Part shown: in pieces, positions 1-7,689 of the stretch
Layout of the letters: each line of letters opens with the position of its first letter
Position numbering within the stretch: position 1 is the stretch's first letter
From: Pseudomonadales bacterium
GTDB lineage: Bacteria > Pseudomonadota > Gammaproteobacteria > Pseudomonadales > Azotimanducaceae
Direction: 5' to 3'
NCBI GenBank assembly: GCA_022822135.1
Contig: JAJECH010000025.1
Span: 62,001-126,000, forward strand
DNA length: 64,000 nt
Made by a program: the position numbers and the translations under genes
The notes under the pieces: generated by a model
Databases searched by the model: none
The model's input: only the letters and a program-made list of their open reading frames with translations
What the model was told of the DNA's origin: nothing

Positions 1-1
1 C

Positions 2-58
2 GACGTTCTAATCGACCGTGAAATGGTGGATGAGGCACGTCAGTGGGTGCTTTGCTGA
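2..58 (+). CDS. possible 3' end of an upstream gene (partial)
   Basis: One forward frame is open from the window edge to a TGA at 56-58, giving about 18 residues that end in EARQWVLC. The other two forward frames close almost at once. This could be the C-terminus of a gene starting outside the window, perhaps part of the carboxylase cluster that follows. It is too short to assign, and an open frame of this size could be chance. Confidence 0.25.
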   Translation, partial: DVLIDREMVDEARQWVLC

Positions 59-410
59 TGGAAGAAGCCTATGACGACGATATAACCCACACGGTTGCGA
101 CGAATTCTGACCCCAACGACGTGGCGCAGCGGAAGTTAACCCACATTTATCCGTGCCGTTAGCACAAGCAAGCGCTTCGCGAACGCAATGAAGCAATGCC
201 TTCGTTCGAAAATTAACGAGGGAATTCAAACCATTTGCATGCACCTAATGATTCCTTATTTATCTAGCATTCATCAAGAAAGTGCGGAAATCAACGAATT
301 CGCGTTCTAGTAACACGCAAAAGTAAAATCTCGCGTTCCTGCGATGCGTCAGCAGGTTCTCGACGCTTGCCAGGAGCCATTTTCCCGCAGCAAGAAGGCG
401 ATCCATTTGC
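59..410. other. non-coding stretch upstream of the biotin-carrier gene
   Basis: About 350 bases with no credible gene. A minus-strand open frame of 78 codons across 8-244 has no recognisable features and unnatural composition. I see no convincing sigma-70 promoter or terminator hairpin. It presumably holds the promoter and leader of the carboxylase cluster starting at 411. Confidence 0.5.
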
Positions 411-632
411 ATGGCTACGCACAACGTTGAAAGCGAAGTAACCGGAAGTGTCTGGAAGGTTCAAGTAGAGGTGGGCGATAGCGTCTCAGAAGGCGACGTA
501 ATCCTGATCCTTGAATCAATGAAGATGGAAATTCCAGTCGAAAGTCCAGCTGACGGGACTGTGGCAGAGTTGAGAGTTCAGCCTGAAGAAGCTGTAGAAG
601 AAGATCAAGTCGTCGCAGTCATTCAGAGTTAA
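411..632 (+). CDS. biotin/lipoyl-attachment domain protein (biotin carboxyl carrier type)
   Basis: A 73-residue free-standing biotinyl domain. The motif ESMKME places the biotin-accepting lysine at K38 between two methionines. The rest is the flattened beta-barrel with an N-terminal V-x-G start and the repeat half ending VVAVIQS. Such proteins carry carboxybiotin between a biotin carboxylase and a carboxyltransferase in acyl-CoA carboxylases. The carboxyltransferase gene lies 860 bases downstream in the same direction, which supports that partnership. The length is typical of the isolated domain, without the Pro/Ala-rich linker of AccB. The MKM sequence favours biotin over lipoate. Which acyl-CoA is carboxylated cannot be read from this protein. 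Confidence 0.88.
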   Translation: MATHNVESEVTGSVWKVQVEVGDSVSEGDVILILESMKMEIPVESPADGTVAELRVQPEEAVEEDQVVAVIQS

Positions 633-653
633 AGTACCAATAGAGGAAGTGTC

Positions 654-1478
654 ATGTCCGATCTCGTAACCATCAATGTTGAAGAAGGTATCGCTGACGT
701 ACGCCTGAATCGACCAGACAAGTACAACGCAATTTCGCCGGAAATGTTTCAAGCATTGAATAGTGCCGGAAACCAGTTACTGGAAGCCGACGACGTGCGC
801 GCTGTTGTGTTGTCAGGTAACGGACCTGGCTTTTGTGCCGGTCTTGACATGAACAGCTTCCAAGGCATGGCTGATCGATCCGAATCGCGTTCGAGTGACA
901 CTCAATCCAAGTCTGACGTGTCGGTAGAGCAAACCAAAACCGCAGAAAACCACGCTCAACGTGCAGCATATGTCTGGCGTCGTTTGCCAATGCCCGTGAT
1001 CGCTGCTATTCATGGCGTGGCCTACGGAGGCGGGTGCCAGATTGCACTCGCGACAGACATTCGATTTGCCGAGCCTTCTGCGAAGTTATCGGTACTCGAA
1101 ATCAAGTGGGGCTTGATTCCCGATATGTCCATAACACAGACGCTCCGGCAGACCGTCCGCATGGACGTCGCGAAGGAACTAACGTTCACTGGTCGTATCC
1201 TCAATGCAGAAGAAGCGAAGGAACTCGGTTTGGTCACGCATGTCACCGAAAATGCTCGAGACGCAGCACTCAATCTGGCTCGTGAGATTGCGGGTCGCTC
1301 GCCAACCGCCGTTCGTGCGGGCAAGCACTTACTTGAGACCACGTGGCACGCTGACGACGAATCGGGATTCGGGTTAGAGGCTAAATTGCAGACGGGTTTG
1401 ATTGGCTCGCCGAATCAAGTTGAAGCGATCAAAGCCAATTTCGAAAACCGCGATCCGAATTTCACGGATGTTGCATAA
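654..1478 (+). CDS. enoyl-CoA hydratase/isomerase (crotonase) family protein
   Basis: A 274-residue crotonase-fold protein. The oxyanion-hole segments are GFCAGLD (59-65) and GVAYGGGC (121-128). A polar Ser/Gln/Thr-rich insertion sits at about 72-100. At the position of the first catalytic glutamate of hydratases (after GGGC) there is Gln129. The second acidic residue is kept as Glu149 and there is an Asp at 157 (GLIPDMS), in register with the Asp used by dienoyl-CoA isomerases. A straightforward hydratase activity is therefore doubtful, and isomerase or another crotonase chemistry is possible. The gene lies 21 nt after the biotin carrier and 17 nt before the carboxyltransferase, so all three probably form one operon acting on acyl-CoA. 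Confidence 0.85.
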   Translation: MSDLVTINVEEGIADVRLNRPDKYNAISPEMFQALNSAGNQLLEADDVRAVVLSGNGPGFCAGLDMNSFQGMADRSESRSSDTQSKSDVSVEQTKTAENHAQRAAYVWRRLPMPVIAAIHGVAYGGGCQIALATDIRFAEPSAKLSVLEIKWGLIPDMSITQTLRQTVRMDVAKELTFTGRILNAEEAKELGLVTHVTENARDAALNLAREIAGRSPTAVRAGKHLLETTWHADDESGFGLEAKLQTGLIGSPNQVEAIKANFENRDPNFTDVA

Positions 1479-1495
1479 CGCGATCGTAAAGAGCC

Positions 1496-3052
1496 ATGAG
1501 CTGGGCAGAGGAAGTCGAGGAACTAAAGCGACGGCGTGAATTAGCGAAGCAGCAAGGCGGACCGGAAGGAATCGCCAAGCAGCACGGCTATGGTCGTATG
1601 ACCATTCGTGAACGAATTCATACGTTACTTGACGAAGGTTCATTTCAGGAACAAGGTAAAGCCACGGCCGTCCCCGATTACGATGATGACGACAACTTCC
1701 TTGGCTTTGTTCCAGCTAATTACGTTTTAGGCTTTGGTCGAATCGACGACCGACGCGTAGTCGTAGGCGGTGAAGACTTCACGCTTAAAGGCGGATCCCC
1801 CAACGCTGCCGGTTTACGAAAGAGTATCTACGCAGAGCATCTGGCGATTCAATACAAGATTCCGCTGGTGCGGATGCTCGAGGGTGGCGGTGGTAGCGTA
1901 AAAAGCAGTGGCAAACGGGGTGGCTCTTCAGGCGGGGATTCAGTTTTCTCCGAACCGCGATTTAAAGTCATTGCCGACGCGATGGGAGAAGTTCCTGTGG
2001 TTTCAATGGCGGGTGGAGCGGTCGCTGGCTTTCCTGCCGGTCGTATGGCGGCATCACATTTTTCCGTGATGTCAGCGGATACAGCTCAAATCCTTGTTGC
2101 CGGTCCCAAAGTCGTTGAACGCGCGCTCGGTGTGGATATGACCAAAGACGAACTCGGCGGCGCGCATATCCATGCGAAGAGCGGTGTCGTCGATAACGTC
2201 GCCGAGAACGAAACCGAAGCACTGATGCAATCTCGTCGATTCTTGAGCTATCTACCCAGTAGCGTATACCAAAGAACACCTCGTTATCCGTGTGAAGACA
2301 ACCCGGAACGGATGGAGGAGGAACTGCTTGACGTTGTACCTCGTGACTCGCGAAGCGTGTTCAACATGCGCACGGTCATTGAGATGATCGTCGATCTCGG
2401 ATCGTTCTTCGAAATGGGTAAAGACTTCGGCAGGAGTCAAATCGTCGGGCTCGCCCGCATTGACGGGCAACCAGTCGGCATCCTCGCCAACAACAACCGA
2501 GTGTATGCGGGTGCGATGACCGCTGAAGCAGCTCAGAAATACCGTCGATTTGTCGAACTGTGCGATACCTTCCATGTTCCAGTCGTGAATTTCATCGACC
2601 AGCCGGGCTTCATGATTGGTCCCGAAGCTGAAAAGAAAGGTACTATCCGTTACGGGATGGCTGCGGTCGCAGCCGCTGCACAAGCTACGATGCCCTGGTG
2701 TGCGATTCAAGTCCACAAGGGCTTTGGTGTAGCGACGGCCGCGCACTATGCGCCAAACGCATACGTGCTGGCTTGGCCTTCAGTGGAATCCGGAGCGTTA
2801 CCGTTAGAAGGTGGAGTCGCAGTCGCATTTCATCGTGAAATTGAAGCTGCGGACGACCCAGTGGCGAAACGTACAGAAATTGAAGAACGCCTACGTTCCG
2901 CAAGATCGCCATTCCCACGGGCGGAGTCCTTTGGCGTTCATGAGCTGATCGACCCGCGTGAGACGCGTCCGACTTTATGTCAGTGGATCGATTGGATACA
3001 ACCGCAACTTGACGAACTCAAAGGACCGGTTAGCTTCTCAATGCGACCATAA
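1496..3052 (+). CDS. acyl-CoA carboxylase, carboxyltransferase (beta) subunit
   Basis: A 518-residue protein with both halves of the carboxyltransferase fold, as in propionyl-, methylcrotonyl- and related acyl-CoA carboxylases. The N-terminal half has RMTIRERI and the glycine-rich MLEGGGGSVKSSG stretch. The C-terminal half has GILANNNRVYAGAMT and a second oxyanion motif around FIDQPGFMIGPEAEKKGTIR. The reaction moves CO2 from carboxybiotin to an acyl-CoA. The length is normal for the family. The carrier is probably the small protein at 411-632. The biotin carboxylase subunit is not in the window, so it may lie to the left or be shared with another carboxylase. Substrate is not assignable. Confidence 0.9.
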   Translation: MSWAEEVEELKRRRELAKQQGGPEGIAKQHGYGRMTIRERIHTLLDEGSFQEQGKATAVPDYDDDDNFLGFVPANYVLGFGRIDDRRVVVGGEDFTLKGGSPNAAGLRKSIYAEHLAIQYKIPLVRMLEGGGGSVKSSGKRGGSSGGDSVFSEPRFKVIADAMGEVPVVSMAGGAVAGFPAGRMAASHFSVMSADTAQILVAGPKVVERALGVDMTKDELGGAHIHAKSGVVDNVAENETEALMQSRRFLSYLPSSVYQRTPRYPCEDNPERMEEELLDVVPRDSRSVFNMRTVIEMIVDLGSFFEMGKDFGRSQIVGLARIDGQPVGILANNNRVYAGAMTAEAAQKYRRFVELCDTFHVPVVNFIDQPGFMIGPEAEKKGTIRYGMAAVAAAAQATMPWCAIQVHKGFGVATAAHYAPNAYVLAWPSVESGALPLEGGVAVAFHREIEAADDPVAKRTEIEERLRSARSPFPRAESFGVHELIDPRETRPTLCQWIDWIQPQLDELKGPVSFSMRP

Positions 3053-3061
3053 TCCCATCCT

Positions 3062-3259
3062 ATGGCCGCATTGATTTTGAGCGTCGCAGGGTCCGTCGTT
3101 CTCGGCGCGTTGCTTTGGTTGATTATCGGACCGCGACTTAATCTGAATGAAGAACCTGTACAGAACGAGGTGTTAAACGTTCTGTGTTACATGGGAATCG
3201 CGTTCCTGATCATCTTCCCGCTGGTGATATTTGTTCTCTCTGACTCGTCCTTTATGTGA
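3062..3259 (+). CDS. small two-helix membrane protein, unknown function
   Basis: A 65-residue protein starting 9 nt after the carboxyltransferase stop, so probably in the same operon. It has two hydrophobic segments, about 3-24 and 41-60, separated by a polar loop containing NLNEEPVQNE. No family is recognised. The stop codon abuts the stop of the convergent gene at 3260 with no spacer. Position suggests a link to the carboxylase operon but nothing in the sequence states a role. Confidence 0.6.
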   Translation: MAALILSVAGSVVLGALLWLIIGPRLNLNEEPVQNEVLNVLCYMGIAFLIIFPLVIFVLSDSSFM

Positions 3260-4129
3260 TCAGGGGTACCTAACAACCCATTCGGAAGGCGTACCATCGG
3301 GAAGTTCCACTGGGATTTGCGCCTGAAACCGACGAACTCGTTCCGCTTTATCTTGTTCTGTTCCGAAGAGAGCTAACAATCGCACTTCAATTGTTTCTCG
3401 CAAAGGCGCGTCGTCGGGTACATTAGGTACATCAATTGCGCCGTGATAGACGCAACGTCGATTGGGTGATTCCTCCATGCTGTCATACTGCTTAAAGATG
3501 AGAAGCTCATTCGGCTGCATATTCGGGTAGTAGTACCACCTTTGCGCGTTGTTGAAAGCCAGTCGAAAGCTGACAAGCTTTCTTGGAATCTTCGTCTGAT
3601 TCCAGGAATCTGCGTAGATCATGTCGCTCGGATCTACGCTATCCATATCACACAACGACAGCGGCATGATCTGAATTGGCTTTGTCGGATCCGAGCTCTG
3701 CCAAAAGTTAAACACTTGGAAATGTCGTCCGTCGACTAGCGGTGCCCAGCCAGGTTCTGAGTAGGGTGTGACGTCTGAGTGAATGCCTCCGTACACGCCT
3801 TCGCTGCCATTTGGCGTCGCTCGTGCGCCACGTGGATGCCCGACCGGTAGACCACCATATCCGTTCCGATACTGATGCTGCGTCACGCGAACCTTCGCAC
3901 AACCCGTCAGGTCTCGCAAGATTTGGGCATACTCTTTGTACAGAATCGAGTTCACCATCGCTTGATCCGACATGTCGGTGCATTGCGTCTCGTGCTCTAC
4001 AAGCGTGAAACCATGCGTCGATAAACTCGGTGCAGGTTCTTGTTCTCTCGCGTCATGGATATTTATGGGACGACGGTAGTACATCGTCTGTCGCTCGGCA
4101 TTTTCACTCATAGATTCGGGGGGAGGCAT
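3260..4129 (-). CDS. CmcJ/NvfI-family Fe(II)/2-oxoglutarate-type oxygenase
   Basis: A 289-residue protein of the family that includes CmcJ of cephamycin biosynthesis and fungal NvfI-type oxygenases. Family landmarks are HGFTLVEH near residue 39, the iron-binding H117-x-D119 in GIHSDV, LCDMDSVDPSDM (159-170), RWYYYPNM (197-204), the distal His229 and the C-terminal IEVR with Arg250, a candidate 2-oxoglutarate carboxylate ligand. The start is well supported: AGGGAG lies 5 nt before the ATG at 4129. A second member, clearly a paralogue, lies at 21504-22517, also beside an ABC half-exporter. The substrate is unknown. The family mostly acts in secondary metabolism, so oxidative tailoring of an exported small molecule is a reasonable inference. 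Confidence 0.82.
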   Translation of the reverse strand: MPPPESMSENAERQTMYYRRPINIHDAREQEPAPSLSTHGFTLVEHETQCTDMSDQAMVNSILYKEYAQILRDLTGCAKVRVTQHQYRNGYGGLPVGHPRGARATPNGSEGVYGGIHSDVTPYSEPGWAPLVDGRHFQVFNFWQSSDPTKPIQIMPLSLCDMDSVDPSDMIYADSWNQTKIPRKLVSFRLAFNNAQRWYYYPNMQPNELLIFKQYDSMEESPNRRCVYHGAIDVPNVPDDAPLRETIEVRLLALFGTEQDKAERVRRFQAQIPVELPDGTPSEWVVRYP

Positions 4130-4820
4130 ACGTACTCCCTTGTATCTATCGTGCGCGAAATTGCCCAGAACCTCTATCGGTGGAGTTTTCAGGATTTCTA
4201 GATTGCGATTCGATACCTAAGCGATATAGTAGTCATCAATTGGACTCGCGAGACGATGCTAAGAGCACTGAGTCAGGCATTCCAGAATAATAGGGCGAAC
4301 TGCTCAGGCTGCATCCGATCGATACCGTTTCTAGCGTCGGGGGCACGCTTGGCTCGTCTAGTACGGACACAACAATCGACGCAATTTCTGGGCTTGTATG
4401 ACCGACTGCTTACTAATCCTAGAACAGTAACAAATTTCCTATGCCGATTAGCGCTACAGCAAAACAAGGGGTCTAGTCTTGCCGTGTTTCTGTCAGTCAG
4501 TGACAATCGAGAATGGTGATCGTATACCCGAGCCGTTCGTCAGTGTTGCGCGGGAACGCTCTCCTATAAACTAAATTTAATAGTAATGATACTCATTCCT
4601 ATTATCATTTATTCGATCGTGGGGTAAATTGAGTCGCGCGAGTTGGCTGACGCTTCTCGGCGACGCTGGACGATCCAGATTCGATCCCCCGAGCGTGCTC
4701 TGTTCCACAGAATTCGGTCAGCGTTATAGGTAGCCACGCAAGATGGGGCATCGAATCGGTTTCTTTCGGCACAATATCACTGTGCCGTCCTTCTCGAAGT
4801 GAGTAACCGATTCCGTATCC
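4130..4820. other. 690-base region without a convincing gene
   Basis: The longest opposing frames here (about 4256-4519 plus, 4273-4506 minus) are 87 and 77 codons, rich in Arg/Ser/Cys and without ribosome-binding sites, and look spurious. The middle part is AT-rich and holds the palindrome listed separately at 4579-4603. The segment 4676-4690 contains a TTCGATC stretch resembling a tRNA T-loop but lacks pairing arms. An operator plus a small RNA or degraded gene would fit, but neither is demonstrated. Confidence 0.5.
4579..4603. promoter_or_regulatory. near-perfect palindrome resembling a Fur-type operator
   Basis: A 25-base interrupted palindrome with left arm AATAGTAATGA, central TAC and right arm TCATTCCTATT. 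The arms are reverse complements except for one base. The core AATGATACTCATT matches the Fur-box consensus at most positions. It lies in an AT-rich patch with no gene start near it: the closest downstream gene to the left begins 450 bases away at 4129 and the gene to the right reads toward it. Binding by Fur is an inference from similarity only. If functional, it may control an unannotated small RNA or a long leader. Confidence 0.4.
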
Positions 4821-5456
4821 CTAGACCTCTACAGCGAGCATCGTTAAGAAAGTCTGTTTCTGTCCCTCGCTCATCGCCGTAAAGACTGGAACACCTAACT
4901 CGGTAGTCGGGAAATCGGCAAATTCTGGTGATGGCGCTTGAAGTGCAGCGGCGATGTTGTGCAATCCACCTCCTTCTTCACCCCCCTTACTTAACGCTGC
5001 GCCTACTTCTGGAGGCCAAACCGGTTTCTCTCTTGCTTTCAACCCGAGCGGATTGGGTCGTCCTACATATTCTTCAATCGCCTTGAACATTACCTGTTCG
5101 TCTGCCGACCGTTGTCTCTGACCTTCGCGTCCGTATCTAGAAGCCGATTGATTGCATATTGATGCCCAAGGCATTTCAACGTGAAAACCTGGTAGCGCAC
5201 GACACTCATCGGACGTCCCATCGCCTCCAGTTATTTCACCTGCCTTCACCATCATGTAGTAACCTGACAACATCCGACCGTCGGTGAGCAATCGAACAGG
5301 TGGATGAGAGTAGATTTCGCTAAAACCCCATTCAAGGTCACTCGGGAGATCACCGTTTTCTAAGAGTTGCACGCCATACGCTACGCATGCTTCGCACCAT
5401 ACTTTAGAGCCAAATTCGCCAACCGGCTTTAGTTCCGCTACATTAATTTCAGTCAT
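4821..5456 (-). CDS. conserved-looking hypothetical protein, about 211 residues
   Basis: I do not recognise this protein. Translated from 5456 it begins MTEINVAELKPVG. It has a WCEAC motif near residue 20, a YYMMVKAGEITGGDG segment, conserved-looking tryptophans and a glycine-rich loop (SKGGEEGGG) about 60 residues from the end. There are no membrane segments or signal peptide. The start at 5456 is chosen because AAAGG lies 7 nt before that ATG. An in-frame ATG six codons upstream (5474) has only a weak site. It is divergent from the ABC exporter at 5620, so the two may share a control region. The two cysteines could bind metal or form a disulphide. Confidence 0.6.
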   Translation of the reverse strand: MTEINVAELKPVGEFGSKVWCEACVAYGVQLLENGDLPSDLEWGFSEIYSHPPVRLLTDGRMLSGYYMMVKAGEITGGDGTSDECRALPGFHVEMPWASICNQSASRYGREGQRQRSADEQVMFKAIEEYVGRPNPLGLKAREKPVWPPEVGAALSKGGEEGGGLHNIAAALQAPSPEFADFPTTELGVPVFTAMSEGQKQTFLTMLAVEV

Positions 5457-5619
5457 ACCACTACCTTTACTCATTCAGCCTGATTATGCCTACCTGTGAT
5501 TTCCGCTATCCCATCTAAGTTTTCTGTCTTTAGGAAATCGACAAATCCCATTGTGTTAATGTTGCGTACAGAATACATCGTCATTCGTATATGCGCACAC
5601 CAGATTTACATCTACGGTA

Positions 5620-7674
5620 TTGAAACAGCTACCCCTACTGGATGGCTATTCGCTCGAAACAAGCGATCCCGATCCACCAAACCTCTCGTTTCGAACTATG
5701 TTCGGGCTCGCGTTGAAGACGTGGCCTTACATGAGACCTTTACTAGCACATCTTCTATTTCTGCTTGGACTCGCAGGTGTTGGAATGGTGTCGGGCATGG
5801 CTGGGATCTTCGTCGGCGCTGATTTATTCCTCAACAAGGTCTTGATTGGCGAAAAACTCCAGCCGCTTCAAGCCACGGTGCTCTTTCTAGGCGACGAGTA
5901 CGTTACCACTGATCCTCAGCAACTTGGTGAATCGCTAGACCTTGATAAAGACAGAGTGTTCAGAGACAAATCCGAAGAAGCAGAATCGGTTGAGTTAGAT
6001 CCTGAAGAGCAGTTGACGCCCGATCAACGTCGAACCGTAAGAGACCGCTTCATCCTTTGGGGTATTGCGGGGGGTGTTTTTGTCACACTTTTAGGCTTCG
6101 GTAGTTGGTATTACGGGACATGGGTCTGGCAGAGCGTCAATCAGAACCTTCGCGTCGCGATGATCGAACGTGCGGAGTCGCTCTCACTGCGATATCACGA
6201 CCATGCCCGCGTTGGTGATGCGATTTTCCGTGTTTACCAAGACAGTTCGATGATCGTGAACCTCATTCAAGGCGCGATCCTCTCTCCTGCGATGACCGCG
6301 GTGAGTTTGTTATTCACATTTGCAATCGTTATTGCGTTCGATCCGCTAATCGCCGGATTCGCACTGATCGCTGCCGTTCCTTTTGTTCTGCTATTGATGA
6401 AGTCCACTAAACGTATTCAAAGAAGGTCGCTTGCTAACCGAGTTGCAAACAGCAATCTCACGTCGCACATCCAAGAATCCTTTACAGCGGTAAAGGTTCT
6501 TAGAGTGAATGGGTCCGAGCCTCAAATCCACGAGCAGTTTGACCGGGACTCCAAACGTGCATTAGATGCTGCTTACCACCTACGTCTCGACATGGTCTTG
6601 TTAACACTCACGATAGCGTTTATTGGCGGCGTTCTCGTGATCGGTTCCGAGTATGTACTTGCTCATTGGGTTATTGCCGAAAGAGAAACGTTTCTGGGAG
6701 CTGCTGTTGCAGGACTAATCGGCTTTGCTATTTGGAACTTAGGGGGATTTGAGATCGCTCGAGGTCGAATCGAATCGTTAGCCGGTAGCGCCAGGTATCT
6801 GCTAGGTATCTGGATGCGTATGCAGGATCTGTTTATCGCGCTTCGAAGGGCATTTGATCTACTCGACACGCCATTGGAAGTCAAGGAGACCTCAAATCCA
6901 GTGACGTATCCGGATCCTATCCAAACCGTCGCATGGAACCGAGTTTGGTTCTCGTACACGTCAGAAGCTCGGCCCGTTTTTACGAATCTATCGCTCACAG
7001 CTGAAGCTGGCACAGTGACCGCGATCGTCGGTGCAACTGGCTCTGGCAAATCCACCATGATGTCATTGCTCCTTCGGCTCTTCGACCCAGATGCAGGTGA
7101 AGTAACGCTCAACGGTATCGATTTGCGTGAACTGAGACTCGCAGACGTACGACAAAACTGCGCGATCGCGCTGCAAAAAAACGTTCTATTCAATGAAACG
7201 GTCGCCAACAACATCGCGTTCGGTGCCGGTAACGTAAGTCGAACTGAAATCGAACGAGCGGCTGAAATCGCTAATGCGGATTCATTCGTCCGTGCATTGG
7301 AAAAGGGTTACGACACCGAACTCGGTGAACGGGGTGGCAAGTTATCGGCTGGCCAGCGCCAACGCATTTCCATCGCGCGCGCGGTTGTTCGCAATACACC
7401 GATTCTTATTCTCGATGAACCGACTGCATCCTTAGACGCCCGAAACGAACAACGTGTTTTAACGAATCTAGCCGACTGGGGAACGGACAAGATCATATTG
7501 CTGATCACGCACCGAATGTCAACCATTCAGAACGCGGACCAGATCGCGTTACTTGAACAGGGACAAATCGTCGAAACCGGCACGTATTCTGAACTCACGA
7601 CTAAGCCTGAAGGTCGTTTCGCTGCATTTGCTCAGTCAGAGCTTCTTGGTGAATCAGAGGGAGCTGCGAGTTAG
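5620..7674 (+). CDS. ABC exporter half-transporter, subtype A (pair 1)
   Basis: A 684-residue fused membrane/ATPase half-exporter. About six membrane helices fill residues 40-400, with a large acidic loop after the first helix (about 85-135, with EEAESVELDPEEQ). The first coupling region reads VGDAIFRVYQDSSMI near 196, a signature shared by the three A-subtype proteins of this window. The ATPase has Walker A GATGSGKST (about 470), signature LSAGQRQR (about 573), Walker B ILILDEPT with catalytic Glu (about 595) and switch His in ITHR (about 629), so it should hydrolyse ATP. The start is a TTG without a clear ribosome-binding site, so it may be a little off. The B-subtype partner follows 15 nt downstream, implying a heterodimer. 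The substrate is unknown. Confidence 0.85.
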   Translation: MKQLPLLDGYSLETSDPDPPNLSFRTMFGLALKTWPYMRPLLAHLLFLLGLAGVGMVSGMAGIFVGADLFLNKVLIGEKLQPLQATVLFLGDEYVTTDPQQLGESLDLDKDRVFRDKSEEAESVELDPEEQLTPDQRRTVRDRFILWGIAGGVFVTLLGFGSWYYGTWVWQSVNQNLRVAMIERAESLSLRYHDHARVGDAIFRVYQDSSMIVNLIQGAILSPAMTAVSLLFTFAIVIAFDPLIAGFALIAAVPFVLLLMKSTKRIQRRSLANRVANSNLTSHIQESFTAVKVLRVNGSEPQIHEQFDRDSKRALDAAYHLRLDMVLLTLTIAFIGGVLVIGSEYVLAHWVIAERETFLGAAVAGLIGFAIWNLGGFEIARGRIESLAGSARYLLGIWMRMQDLFIALRRAFDLLDTPLEVKETSNPVTYPDPIQTVAWNRVWFSYTSEARPVFTNLSLTAEAGTVTAIVGATGSGKSTMMSLLLRLFDPDAGEVTLNGIDLRELRLADVRQNCAIALQKNVLFNETVANNIAFGAGNVSRTEIERAAEIANADSFVRALEKGYDTELGERGGKLSAGQRQRISIARAVVRNTPILILDEPTASLDARNEQRVLTNLADWGTDKIILLITHRMSTIQNADQIALLEQGQIVETGTYSELTTKPEGRFAAFAQSELLGESEGAAS

Positions 7675-7689
7675 TCGCTAGAACGCACC

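Noticed and set aside
4256-4519. 87-codon plus-strand frame in the gene-free region
   Set aside because: No ribosome-binding site, no motif, composition like random sequence, and an equally long frame lies on the opposite strand.
4668-4692. tRNA-like T-loop sequence (ATTCGATCCCCC)
   Set aside because: The flanking bases do not form the five-pair T stem and no anticodon or acceptor arms can be drawn.
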